Shown: positions 10,516-22,700 of the stretch, in pieces
Numbering within the stretch: position 1 is the stretch's first letter
Layout: each line of letters begins with the position of its first letter
Assembly: GCA_024449915.1 (NCBI GenBank)
Contig: JAMZAV010000100.1
Location: forward strand, 248,001-312,000
DNA length: 64,000 nt
Origin: Sweltsa coloradensis
Taxonomy: Eukaryota > Arthropoda > Insecta > Plecoptera > Chloroperlidae
Reading direction: 5' to 3'
Position numbers and translations under genes: made by a program
Notes under the pieces: model-generated
Told to the model about the DNA's origin: nothing
The model's database searches: none
Seen by the model: the letters and a program-made list of their open reading frames with translations, nothing else

Positions 10516-12443
10516 TTTTTATTAGTAACCAATTGGCTAATATTTAGCTTTGGTTCACGTCTAATGAAGATTTTCACCCTTTTAACTCGTTTCTGCTCGA
10601 AAAATCTGAAAAGTGAAAAATGTGAAAAGTGTCAAACAATCGAAAATAGAATATACAAGATTACATTATTAATTATTTTGAGAAAAAACTTTGCGTTATT
10701 CTCTCACCACAGAAAAGGTTTTTTTGCCTTTTGAGACTTGATATTGATCTTAAATTAATCACTTCGGGTCTATGGTGTTCTTTTATGTCTTATCGGTGCA
10801 CACGTCTTCATTTATTAACTCGAGTAACAAAGCTACCTCCATTTGACCTCTAGAATTCAGGCCTTTTGTGGCGAGTTCGATTACATTCTATTCTTTAAAT
10901 AATTATAGCCAATTGTATTTGAAATTGATCTATTAATCTAAACGTGGAAGGATATAACTAGAGTATTGTTAACTTTGTTGGGAATGTGTGCTCGTTTTAC
11001 AGCCACAGTTAGATGTCCCAACATTTTAGCGATTTTATATCCTCGCTGTTATGTATTCAATCACGAGAATTTACGAATCACATTTCGGTATGACGTTGAA
11101 AATAAATGTGGTTTGGCTACTAGAAATAAAATGAAAACCGTGAATTCGCTAAAAGCATTTTATAACATCTCTAATTCACCGCTCTTCTATCACGAGGTAG
11201 TGTTTGTCAGATTCGGTGGCCGTAATTTCGGTTCATTTATTGAATTTATATTAGTTTTCTTGTTCGGTAATTGATTGCGTGTTTTGAATTATATGGAGTT
11301 CAGTCGACTCTGAATGTCAACTACAGCGTTGGGTTTTGAGAAGGGGTTGGCAACGTTTCATGTTTTCTTTCACTGCTTAATTATTTTGTTCATTGTTTTA
11401 GGCAATCTCACTCAGAAATAACGTCATCTTCAACCTAGAATAACAAAATATGATGTGCTAGCTCGTAGTTTAGGTTGTGTAAATGATTGTTTTCTAGTCC
11501 AAACCCAGTCTGGTTTTGAAAGCAGAGGACATGGTAATTAGCAGAGTACTTGACACGTCAAAGAGATGCTTAAGTACTTGCAAACTTACCGTTCGGTCGG
11601 TTTCACTATCAGTCTCATGAATTTGATGATTCGTTCGTTGCGGAAGAAAAGTGGGCGATAATATTCTCAACAACAAGAAATTAAACATCGAGATGACAGA
11701 CTTACTTACCACTACGTATAGTAAGTTTATTCGATGTGTATTTGTGCGCAACAATAATATGGTTTTATTTAACTCCATAAACAGGTGCACAATTAATATA
11801 ATACACAGTTAATTTTATTTAAAATCATGCTGAACCTTCCAGAAAGGGGAAAACGGCGACGGATGATGATAGTGATGATATGAACATAATATAAATTACA
11901 CGTTTTTCAAACATAAACCAAAGTAATGTTTTAGTTTAATATTTCGAAGCCATTCCTGCTTCTTCTTCTCTTGGTCATCTTCTGTTCACAGCCTTTGCAG
12001 CTTCCTCATTTAAAATATTATTCCAAAGCACAATCATTGAAATGGCCTTGGTTTATGTCTCTAATAATGTGTTATTTATATTAGTTTATCCAGATTAATA
12101 AGTTTCTCAACCAGAAAATATATTATCGTGGTTGAAAAAACATTACTTGAGACCGCAAGTCATAGGAGTTATTGAGAATTACAGAACACCTAGAAAAATA
12201 ACAAAAATGAACTAATTTGTTGTTTTACTAAAATAATTCTGGGCAAAATTGATATATAGTTTTATTGTTTTTTAAATGTTATACATTTTACAATAACGCT
12301 ACTCTAAACGTCTTCTTTATGGACTGATACACTGTTCCATTGGACGTCTGTACGGCCAGTCAATACTTGTTTGAATAATACCCAAAACATCATGAGTTGA
12401 CAATGGTCAAGATAAGGTTGATAATGCGGGGATTGACCAAATA
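10516..12443. other. No gene seen
   Basis: AT-rich non-coding DNA. Several short open frames occur on both strands but show AT-driven composition and no recognisable domain. I could not delimit a left boundary of the satellite-bearing element within this stretch. Confidence 0.4.
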
Positions 12444-14690
12444 CGCTCATCCATCAACGCGACTATATACTACATTTTGTGTATTTTTTCATTTAAAATG
12501 TAAAACTTCAGTTCTCAGATAAATTTCATCAACGACGTTTCAAAAGCAATGAAAGACTAAAATGGGTTAAAATTAATACATATTTCGTCGACCCGGCACC
12601 TCCACCAAATCCAAAAACTTTTCTGCTCACACCGAATACGAAACGCGCTCATCCATCAACGCGAATATATACTACGTTTTTTTATTTATTTAAATTTAAA
12701 AAATGTAAAAGAACTTCAGTTCTCAGATAAATTTCATCAACGACGTTTCAAAAGCAATGAAAGACTAAAATGGGTTAAAATTAATACATATTTCGTCGAC
12801 CCGGCACCTCCACCAAATCCAAAAACTTTTCTGCTCACACCGAATACGAAACGCGCTCATCCATCAACGCGAATATATACTACGTTTTTTTTATTTATTT
12901 AAATTTAAAAAATGTAAAAGAACTTCAGTTCTCAGATAAATTTCATCAACGACGTTTCAAAAGCAATGAAAGACTAAAATGGGTTAAAATTAATAAATAT
13001 TTCGTCGACCCGGCACCTCCACCAAATCCAAAAACTTTTCTGCTCACACCGAATACGAAACGCGCTCATCCATCAACGCGAATATATACTACGTTTTTTT
13101 ATTTATTTAAATTTAAAAAATGTAAAAGAACTTCAGTTCTCAGATAAATTTCATCAACGACGTTTCAAAAGCAATGAAAGACTAAAATGGGTTAAAATTA
13201 ATAAATATTTCGTCGACCCGGCACCTCCACCAAATCCAAAAACTTTTCTGCTCACACCGAATACGAAACGCGCTCATCCATCAACGCGAATATATACTTT
13301 TTTTTTAATTTAAAAAATGTAAAAGAACTTCAGTTCTCAGATAAATTTCATCAACGACGTTTCAAAAGCAATGAAAGACTAAAATGGGTTAAAATTAATA
13401 AATATTTCGTCGACCCGGCACCTCCACCAAATCCAAAAACTTTTCTGCTCACACCGAATACGAAACGCGATCATCCATCAACGCGAATATATACGACGTT
13501 TTATTATTTATTTAAATTTAAAAAATGTAAAAGAACATCAGTTCTAAGATAAATTTCATCAACGACGTTTCAAAGCAATGAAAGACTAAAGTGGGTTAAA
13601 ATTAATACATATTTCGTCGACCCGGCACCTCCACCAAATCCAAAAACTTTTCTGCTCACACCGAATACGAAACGCGCTCATCCATCAACGCGAATATATA
13701 CTACGTTTTTTTATTTATTTAAATTTAAAAAATGTAAAAGAACTTCAGTTCTCAGATAAATTTCATCAACGACGTTTCAAAAGCAATGAAAGACTAAAAT
13801 GGGTTAAAATTAATAAATATTTCGTCGACCCGGCACCTCCACCAAATCCAAAAACTTTTCTGCTCACACCGAATACGAAACGCGCTCATCCATCAACGCG
13901 AATATATACTATTTTTTTAATTTAAAAAATGTAAAAGAACTTCAGTTCTCAGATAAATTTCATCAACGACGTTTCAAAAGCAATGAAAGACTAAAATGGG
14001 TTAAAATTAATAAATATTTCGTCGACCCGGCACCTCCACCAAATCCAAAAACTTTTCTGCTCACACCGAATACGAAACGCGCTCATCCATCAACGCGAAT
14101 ATATACTACGTTTTTTTATTTATTTAAATTTAAAAAATGTAAAAGAACTTCAGTTCTCAGATAAATTTCATCAACGACGTTTCAAAAGCAATGAAAGACT
14201 AAAATGGGTTAAAATTAATACATATTTCGTCGACCCGGCACCTCCACCAAATCCAAAAACTTTTCTGCTCACACCGAATACGAAACGCGCTCATCCATCA
14301 ACGCGAATATATACTATTTTTTATTTATTTAAATTTAAAAAATGTAAAAGAACTTCAGTTCTCAGATAAATTTCATCAACGACGTTTCAAAAGCAATGAA
14401 AGACTAAAATGGGTTAAAATTAATACATATTTCGTCGACCCGGCACCTCCACCAAATCCAAAAACTTTTCTGCTCACACCGAATACGAAACGCGCTCATC
14501 CATCAACGCGAATATATACTACGTTTTTTTTATTTATTTAAATTTAAAAAATGTAAAAGAACTTCAGTTCTCAGATAAATTTCATCAACGACGTTTCAAA
14601 AGCAATGAAAGACTAAAATGGGTTAAAATTAATACATATTTCGTCGACCCGGCACCTCCACCAAATCCAAAAACTTTTCTGCTCACGCCG
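12444..14690 (+). repeat. Satellite array, ~208-bp unit, 11 copies
   Basis: Head-to-tail units are marked by the word CTTCAGTTCTCAGATAAATT, which begins at about 12,506, 12,714, 12,923, 13,131, 13,328, 13,536 (variant CATCAGTTCTAAG), 13,743, 13,940, 14,148, 14,353 and 14,562. Spacing is 205-209 bases except for two intervals of 197, where a T-rich stretch with TTTATTTATTTAAATTT is shortened. Each unit also has CGTCGACCCGGCACCTCCAC and GCTCATCCATCAACGCGAAT. Units are nearly identical apart from T-tract length and a few substitutions, which points to recent amplification. The array has no conserved open frame. Confidence 0.97.
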
Positions 14691-16785
14691 AGACGTGAAG
14701 TCAGTAGAGTACTTAAAGAGCACAGACTACCTGTAGTGTTGTTTTGTAAATATACAGCCAAGAATATGGAATGCTGATATACATCCGCTAGTTCCCACCA
14801 AGCGTTGACACGCGTTTGCAAAGCGGTCTAGTTTATAAAAATGAAGGAATGAAAAATACTTTACTATTAGGGATACTACCTGACGAGTACAAGTACATTG
14901 TTCTCTTCAACCAAAACACGATTGTACATGGTAGTTTATCTAAACTTATTAACGTTTCAGCGTTCGGTAACTATAAAGTATTCTATGGAGAATTAAAAAT
15001 GTTTTGCCGGCTGATTGAGTTACTGTTCAATACCTAATACAAACATAAGGTACATTCAAACATAATTATGCGGAATAATGAACAGCGTTCTAAATAAGCC
15101 GTTTAATGTTTATCATTTGACGTTTTTCATACATTTCCAATTAGCAGAGGAAATCGCATTTTTGCTACTTTGAATATCCATCCCCGGCAATGCGTATTTT
15201 TTGTAATTGAAAATAAATATTTATCCGCATTCATTGGCTCAATTAAAATGGAATGGAAAAATTTTAACCAAAGCAATGTTTTGCAAATAAAAACAATTAA
15301 GTACTCTCTTTGAGTTTGTGTCGTCTGTAGAAGAGCATTCAACATTGACCCCCCCCCCCCGTAGCCACATCGCTTCTGAAGTAGAGATAATAGCTTCACT
15401 TAGAAAAACTTCTATTAACTTAAACAATATCACCATTATTATGATTTACATATAAAGTTTACTCTCAGGTAGTAAGAAAGTCACGTTTTTGTTTCACGGT
15501 TTCGCTAGGAATAAGCTGGAATAGCTCCCTTGCGTTTTCTACATACAAATCTGCAGCCACGTAATTCGACAATAAACAAAACTTCTGTGGCAATGCTCGG
15601 CAAGTTATTTCGATTAGATTAGATTAACTAGAACACGGCGTTCAGCGAACCAACCCTGGGGCGGTTTTTAGAGTTGATTTTAGCTGGGAAATTCAGCCCA
15701 AATCTACCAAGGCGATTTGTAACTCGAGCAGTTTTACCAGAAACTTTCCAAATAATATCCTAATCTCTCAGCACATTTAACATCGTACATGATGTGTGAA
15801 AACCTGATTCTAGTGCAATGCTCTTCTATTACGTTGCTTATAGAGTGTAGCCTGCTGACTTCTCAGCAATTTTTAATACTCGGTGCACGTAAAACATTGA
15901 AAACTTCCGTGAAGGAATGCAATCGTAGTCAGAGTATAGACGGGTGGAACAATGCCACTAAATTATACAGTGAGAAGTTTATATATGCTGCATGGAATAC
16001 AATACGTTCGGGCTATCACATGGAGCAGGCATTTTATGTACAGCCATTGTTTCCAGACAAAACCTTTACAAAATGGTGGTGGTTATTATTCACATTAAAG
16101 GGGGAACCAAAACAACAAAGTACCCCGATAAGAATTTGAATAACTCTTTTTTCCCGTTCTTTTCGAAGGTGAAAGATCGTTAAATTTGCGTCAAAGATGA
16201 CCGCTGTATGGGTCTAGTTAATTACAACGACCCAGCTCGAACTACACATTATTTCAACCCTAGAGGGACATCCTTATTGTATTTATTATCGCGCGAAATG
16301 CTGACACGTTATTCAACCTGTCATAACATGAAACATATTTGTTCGCTAGAGAGTTCTTTAACAATCCCAATTTACTCACAGAACTCAAACACAAAGGCTG
16401 GGAACATAAATGTATTAACATTCTCGTTTTATATAATGGATATTTCTGGGATGTTATAATTAATATTAATTCACATTCTAAACTTTCGCGGCCGATTAAT
16501 ATTAACCCAGACAAAGGGTTTCAATGTATTTCGCCGCGTCGCAAGTAAACATTGTACTTACCTGAACGTTTCTTTATCTCTGTGGGTAACATATTCATGA
16601 GAACTGGGGCTGATTAGTTTGTTTCAGCCTCAGCCGATTACTCCTCCTAGGTGCTGCATTTTGATTGGCTGGGGTGGCACACTTGCTGGAGTGGAGGTGG
16701 TTTTCGTTTCTTTAACATTATTCGGGACCGCGAAGGTCTCAACATGAAATTAATTATATTTAATACAAATCAGAAATAAAAAAGT
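14691..16785. other. No gene seen
   Basis: The first ~60 bases match the right flank of the dispersed copy near 10.48-10.52 kb. The rest is AT-rich. A run of 12 C lies at 15,349-15,360. An open frame of 116 codons at 15,789-16,139 (plus) has no recognisable domain, and the shadow frames around 16,200-16,540 are likewise uninformative. Confidence 0.4.
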
Positions 16786-16925
16786 CCATCCCGCCCGGGG
16801 TTTGAACCCGGATCTCCCACATTCCAAGTCGGGATGGACTTCTTTAATTTCTGGATTGTATGAAATATTATCAATTCCACCTACGGGAGTGTTTCCCGAC
16901 TACCCAAATCGAGAAATGAAATTTA
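16786..16925 (-). repeat. tRNA-derived SINE, family A, long copy
   Basis: On the minus strand this reads GACTACCC.. / TCGGGAAACACTCCCGTAGG, then an anticodon-like TTGGAATGTGGG, then a perfect T-arm CCGGGTTCAAACCCCGG with a B box GGTTCAAACCC. It ends in ATGGACTTTTTT. A related copy lies at 32,684-32,790. This copy carries ~45 extra bases between the two halves (ATGGACTTC...ATTATC) that include a second GTCGGGATGGACTT, so it may be a chimera of two insertions. Confidence 0.65.
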
Positions 16926-16960
16926 TTTTTATTAATATAAGATTTTTAAGCACATAGTTA

Positions 16961-17205
<245 letters not shown>

Positions 17206-17395
17206 CACACACCCACAGTTAAGCCTTTTTCAGGCTTTGTGGGTTTTTTGATTATATTCTTGTTAGATTTATTTCTGTAGGCCTATGTAACATTAATTTT
17301 TTATTTGTACAATTTTGCTATGTTGTATGAGTCATGTATGTTCTATGTTCTATGACAATAAATAAATTTGTATATAACTCATAAAAAAAATAAAA
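17206..17395 (+). mobile_element. Retroelement-like 3' tail with poly(A)
   Basis: The segment begins with a stem-loop (17,212-17,243: CCCACA and AAGCCT pairing with AGGCTT and TGTGGG) followed by T6. It continues through a T-rich 3' UTR-like region to AATAAATAAA (about 17,358) and an A-rich tail from 17,382 interrupted by single T. A small hairpin near the end followed by AATAAA and poly(A) is usual for the 3' end of a non-LTR retroelement or processed transcript. The body upstream is replaced by the microsatellite. Confidence 0.5.
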
Positions 17396-17445
17396 AAATA
17401 ATAATAATAATATTAATAATAATTATTATTATGAGTATTATTATC
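17396..17445. repeat. Second short TAA/ATT tract
   Basis: ATAATAATAATATTAATAAT passes into ATTATTATTATG and so forms a small inverted trinucleotide tract. It directly follows the A-rich tail and probably grew from it. Confidence 0.85.
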
Positions 17446-18539
17446 TCGATTTGTTTAGTTCAAACCACTGTGTTAATATGAAACGAATGAACTGAATTGG
17501 ATGTAATATTTCATGATGACCGGAAGTCTTTTCTTTCGAGAAAACACTTTTCTAAGAATACATAAAATAAATCGAAAGTATTGTCAAATCTCCTAGGATT
17601 TTTTGAACGCGTAGCTAAAATCTCAATACAGCCCACTCTTTTCTGAAAGTAAAATCCAACTGCTTTCCAATAAAGTATAGAAGACTCTTGGGTCATTCAT
17701 ATGGTAGGTTTTTGATACCTTGGGCAATGCATACCATTTCCCCTTCGGTAAGACTTGGAAAACTGATAACACACACCATCTCAGCAACACCCATTTCTAG
17801 CAAATGGAAGTGATTTTGCTGGCAGTGTATCTTCCCTGAACAGAGAGCGCTTCGTCCTTAGTTCAAGAAACGCGTGTGGGATGTTTCCCGTTTGGAATCC
17901 AATCTCCCGAAACCTTAGCTCGCAATCTCCTCAAGCTATCTCGTCCCAACGAGCATTTGCTTATTCGGCAACCATCAGGATTTAAATGGGAATACCATTT
18001 AGATATAATCGGCTTAAATATGGGAAGAAGTGATTCGTTAAAGTAGACCCTAGTAATTAAAACATTTCGCCTTCTCCGTTCTGGAAAGTCTTTCAGGGGA
18101 TTTAAAGGTTAGAAAGAGGTAAGCACTTAATGCTTATTACATAGTTAAACAAAGGGTGGCCTATGGAATTGAAAAGTCAAAAGAAAGTGATAAAGGCAAT
18201 GTAATGTTTAGGAAAATAATCTTTACAAGAATTTGTTTGTTCATCCTCATTCACATACGTATTGTGGTCTTTGAGATCGTACATACTGATGGTTATAAAA
18301 TTGTTCTTTGTTAACACACAGTTTTCTCGTTTTAGAACAAACTAATGAGATCAATCGGAGGTCATGTTCGGTTTTCATTACGAAAAGTGGCACACGCACA
18401 AACAGACGAACGGACTGTAAATTGATGCATGTATGAGAGCCTCGCTCCATAATACCAATAATACCTACTAATACATTTTGAAATATTTTTATTGAAACCC
18501 TGTAATCCTTATTATTATTGCTAGGCTAGATAGTATTTT
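17446..18539. other. No gene seen
   Basis: AT-rich sequence with moderate GC around 17,820-17,960. I looked for exons on both strands and found none with paired splice signals and recognisable protein. Confidence 0.35.
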
Positions 18540-19060
18540 GGAGGTAGTGCGTCCCGGCTTGCGTTTTCTCCCCGGAAGCGCCGCGTGTCATTAGTTTCTC
18601 CGAGACACTTGGAGATGTCCTTGTCAACGAGGGTCCCCCATGTCATTGTGTCTGAACTCACTACCAAGAAGACTCAAACTCCGCCGCGCATTGTTTAACT
18701 AGAATCTAATGACTATGCAAATGGCCCCTAGAAAAGTCATGGCGCTACAAGCGAAGAACGGATTATTCCTACTATATCTCTGTCATTCTAGAACTAAAAC
18801 CCGAAGTTTACGGCCTTAAAAATATCAATGAAACAATTCGGAGTGTCTTTGCCAGTTCTCGCATTGTGCGAAATGTATTGCTCGTATTCTGGGCCCCACC
18901 CGTGCCCGCTCTAGCTTAGCTCAACTTCTGCCGGCGTTAGTGGCGAAAATAAGCCGCTTTAAGCATGATTAGTGATGGGCCCACCTTCTCTGTCTGATAC
19001 GCGCCACGCTTTAACGACAGGATTATGATAATTGTAACTGTCCTAAGCTTATTATATCGA
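18540..19060. other. GC-richer unassigned segment
   Basis: This is clearly richer in GC and CpG than its surroundings (for example GGAAGCGCCGCG at 18,575-18,586, CCGCCGCGCA at 18,681-18,690 and GCGCCACGC near 19,000). It contains the octamer ATGCAAAT at 18,715-18,722 within TAATGACTATGCAAATGG. No long open frame is present. A regulatory element, a promoter-proximal segment or an old repeat would all fit. The octamer is a known POU-factor motif, but a single occurrence proves little. Confidence 0.3.
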
Positions 19061-19426
19061 TGTTCCGTTGTCGCTAAATATTTTTCACGTTTAGAAATCC
19101 TATACATATTCGAGATGAGCGCGTGGCTGGCACAGTGCTAGCACGCTTTCGACTGACAAAACTAGTATTCACCAAGACGACATTTTGATACCGGTTAAAA
19201 ATGAAAGCAGATTTTAAAAAGTTCGTGTGGAGATAATTAGAATTTAGAATGCAGAATCTAGTCACAAAACTGATTCGTAGTGGTGGGCTTTAATTTAAAT
19301 CAGTCCGAGCCAGCCCTGTGGGCGCTGACAATATGGCCAACCAGATATCTGCGACCTAAGAGTCGGGCACGATACTCGCGCGGCGTGGGTGTAACCGTTA
19401 TCATGGCTAGTTCGGTCATCTTCTAC

Positions 19427-19789
19427 CAGGAATGCACACGATCATTTAGATTATAGTTCGATAACCGATATTCAGTAACGTTTCGATGTTCGATAATGAA
19501 AATATTATAAAAATGGATGTTTTCTTAAAAACATTTGTCCAAAATCCAATCCCAGCGCTACGCGGACCACTACTTTGACTATTGTATGTGGGGATTTGAT
19601 ATTTTGCGGCCAACAAAGCCCAAAGATTTCACAATATTTCTGTCAGAAAAAATTGGCGTTGACATTTAAACTTGATAACGCCCGTATGTTACTAAACTTG
19701 GCAATATTTTTTTAAGTTCTTGTTCCAAATTATCGATTGAAAATACAGGCTCTTTTTCGATTATCGATATTTTTCATTGTGCATCCCTA
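19427..19789. mobile_element. hAT-like MITE
   Basis: The ends are inverted: CAGGAATGCACACGAT on the left and, read inward from the right, TAGGGATGCACAATG followed by AAAATATCGATAATCGAAAA. On the left the matching subterminal part holds TTCGATAACCGATATT. Termini of the form YAGGGRTGCAC with ATCGAT-rich subterminal sequence are typical of animal hAT-type non-autonomous elements. Eight-base target duplications are not obvious: the flanks CTTCTACC and CTTGTAAA match at only five of eight positions. The interior is non-coding. Confidence 0.6.
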
Positions 19790-22700
19790 CTTGTAAAAGC
19801 CTTTTACACATACTTAAGCCCTTGATGGATTCAAGTCCAAATCAAAATATAAAAATGTTCTGACTTAAGCGGAATTTTAAAAAAATGTACCCACACACCG
19901 AACTCAGTTCATGCTATTAAAGAACGGCTTAGAACTACAGTGCAGAAAATGGTCAAGATTCCTTTGAATGCCTAAAGTTAATAATAATTTAAAATAAATA
20001 TTCCATACATAATATTGAAAACAATTCAGTATATTGTAACCGTGGGAATCGAGGACATTATTTTCGGTTGATCGAAATTTTCGATTGGCTCACATCGGTT
20101 TGGTGTCATAAAACGGAATGAAAAACTCGACGGGAATTTTACTTTCTGTATCAACTTTGTAATTTTATTGACTTCAATAAAATGTCGAGCTCACACAATT
20201 TTTTCGGAATTTCGTTAATATTACAACTCATGTTAATTCTTGCATAACTTGCAATCAAAACTCAATTCCGAGTGAACGAGTATTATTTGAAATATGATAA
20301 TTTTGATTGGTAGATTAATCATACATGTTCTGTAGAGCATAAATTGGACACCACCAAAGTAAATATGTACATTTTTACGCATTTTGGTTACAATATATCC
20401 ATCCATTTGCGAACCCCTAGAATTTCTACAAAAAAGTTCGCCTATTGCTAGAAATTTTATACTGAATAATAATACAACAAAATCAATATTGGTTAAGATT
20501 TTTATGTTATCATGTGGTTTATTCTAGATTGTAAGCAGATGACATTAAACGGATTAACGCATGTTTGCAACAAAGCGTGTTTGAGTTTATTTTACACCCT
20601 CTTTGTAATTAATGCTTTGTACATTTGACTTGTCAACAGAGTTCCATATTATGAGCAATTAAAACAAACTTGAAACTATTCCAGAATTGGGCGAACCATG
20701 TAGTAACGTAGAAGCCTTTAATAGTTTGAATGCTGTACAACAGTCGACTTAATTCTAACAGAATAATTAAGAAATAGTTTATATTAGCATTATCTTTACT
20801 TTTATTTTTATACCTCAGTGATTTCGCCAGAATTTTCGGTCGTATTGACAGATTGCACTCTGTGTCCTTATTTATCCTTATTGACGGTAGTATCATTATA
20901 AATGTTTTGTTTAATGTGTTGAGTAAAATGCTTCGTAGTTTGAAATGTTGCCCACAAGTTCTGTTTTCAAAATTGCTTTCACCACCATTTTCTGAAATTT
21001 TATACACCTTGTTGTTGTAAGCTGAATCTCAAGTGCTATTCCATTGTTCTTCATCATAAGGAAATATGAAAATATGTACAAGGACGTTAAAAAAGAATCA
21101 ATCTATGAGATTCAGTATACGCATATTCCTCAATCAATTGATCGATTTTGAATTGCAAAATCGTAAAATATCCGTAATTTACCTCATTTTTGTGAACTTT
21201 GGGAATATATTCCAAGTTTATAGATTTTATTAACACAAATTTCCGTACTGGATATCAACGTTTAAATGAATGTGAACGCGCAGGTTACTATGGTTAATCG
21301 TTAACCGTCCCTTAGTACAGGAATGGTATCAGAGACGACCTATCGACCATTAAGTATATTATTATGTGCATATTTTCCCAAACCTCACCTTTGTTCGTAC
21401 GACAGTAATTTTTTCGCATTGTTGAGAGAAAGATAGTTAAAATTGATTAATGTTTTATTTCTTCAATATTATTGACCCTTCCTTCGTGCTAAGACTCTGA
21501 TTCAATTAATAGCTCAAAAGACACATTAGTATGCAAATTAAAGATTAGCAAGTTAAAAGGAATGTCTAAGAATATGACATTTTATTACAATTGTCAGAGT
21601 ATCTACGGTATATACATCGTCTAAAAATGACGTATGCACTACAAAGCATTATTTTAATGTTAAATTCAATACACTTAATATTTCGTTTTTCCTCCATGCT
21701 TCTACGAATGTTTTATTAGAGTTTACACAACAATTTATTCATTATTAGTATAAGCTTGTTCCTAGAAGTATAAACTTGCAATGCTAGCCAATGCAAGCAA
21801 CTATGCATACAGTATTATGGCACATGACAAGTATGTTATCTAGTACCAAAGAAAAGATGATATAAACTTCATATTATGCACATTTTCTAGTAAAATGTAC
21901 TTACAATATAACTAGTTTATTCGAAGTTAAAGAGACTTCCTACACAATGACTTACAGCTTTCCGAAAATACTACGCTCCTATAAGAAAACTAAACGATGT
22001 CAGTTATTATTTAAACTTAGGTCGTTACATAATGGAGTTCGGAACATGAAGTTTCACTAGAAAGTCGTGTTTCTCCAAGCTTTGTTCGAAATGTCAAGTC
22101 TTTTTTAATCTTTGAAATCGTTAGAGGAAACGCACACTTTTTATGATAATTAATCTTGTTGAGGTTTTTGGGAGTGACAGTTTTATTTAAACGTCGATTT
22201 TCATAAACCAGATGGTGACATTATTGACAAAACCATCAATTACGTTCCTCTTTGCTGGCTTCGTCTTAGTTATGTAGTATGCTTGATTGATCTGCCCCTG
22301 GTGTGGTAGGTTAAGCACGTCTGGTGTAGAAACAACAGCTACGGTGTACGCAACACGCAAGCCGATTGTGGTTGCCAGGGCACAAATCCATGGAACCACA
22401 CGCCCTGGTGTGGTGTGGAATTAAATCAGGAGCAGTAGAATTTAGCTTGAGCTTATTATGAATACCAATCACTTAGTGCAGAGCTACCAATTGTTGAACA
22501 GACTCTACTCATCGAAATGATATAACTATAATTAGTTAAAATAAAAGTGTTAATCATTTAAGACGGTCTATAGAATATGAGTGTACTTAGATGAGAGTAA
22601 AGTGGTTTACCATAGAGTGGGAGTAAATTAATTTGCCAAGGAAATTGCGAAACGTGATTTCGTTACAATAACGACGGAGAATGTTTGAGATTGGCTATGA

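Noticed and set aside
12444..14690. CRISPR-like regular repeat pattern
   Set aside because: Whole 208-bp units are repeated with no variable spacers, and the DNA is eukaryotic. It is a satellite.
15349..15360. Run of 12 C, the same length as the one near the AGBL4 exon
   Set aside because: Flanking sequences differ, so it is not evidence of a shared element.
15789..16139. 116-codon plus-strand frame
   Set aside because: No recognisable domain and composition like its neighbours; overlapping frames of similar length exist in the same stretch.
17212..17250. Stem-loop plus T6 resembling a rho-independent terminator
   Set aside because: The context is animal DNA next to AATAAATAAA and poly(A); a retroelement 3' hairpin is more likely.
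20633..21007. 124-codon minus-strand frame starting with ATG
   Set aside because: AT-driven amino acid composition, no domain and no flanking splice signals. A frame of this length is expected by chance in 64 kb.
22187..22399. 70-codon minus-strand frame in a GC-richer block
   Set aside because: The peptide matches nothing I know, and the block has repeated CCCTGGTGTGG words at both ends, which suggests a small repeat.
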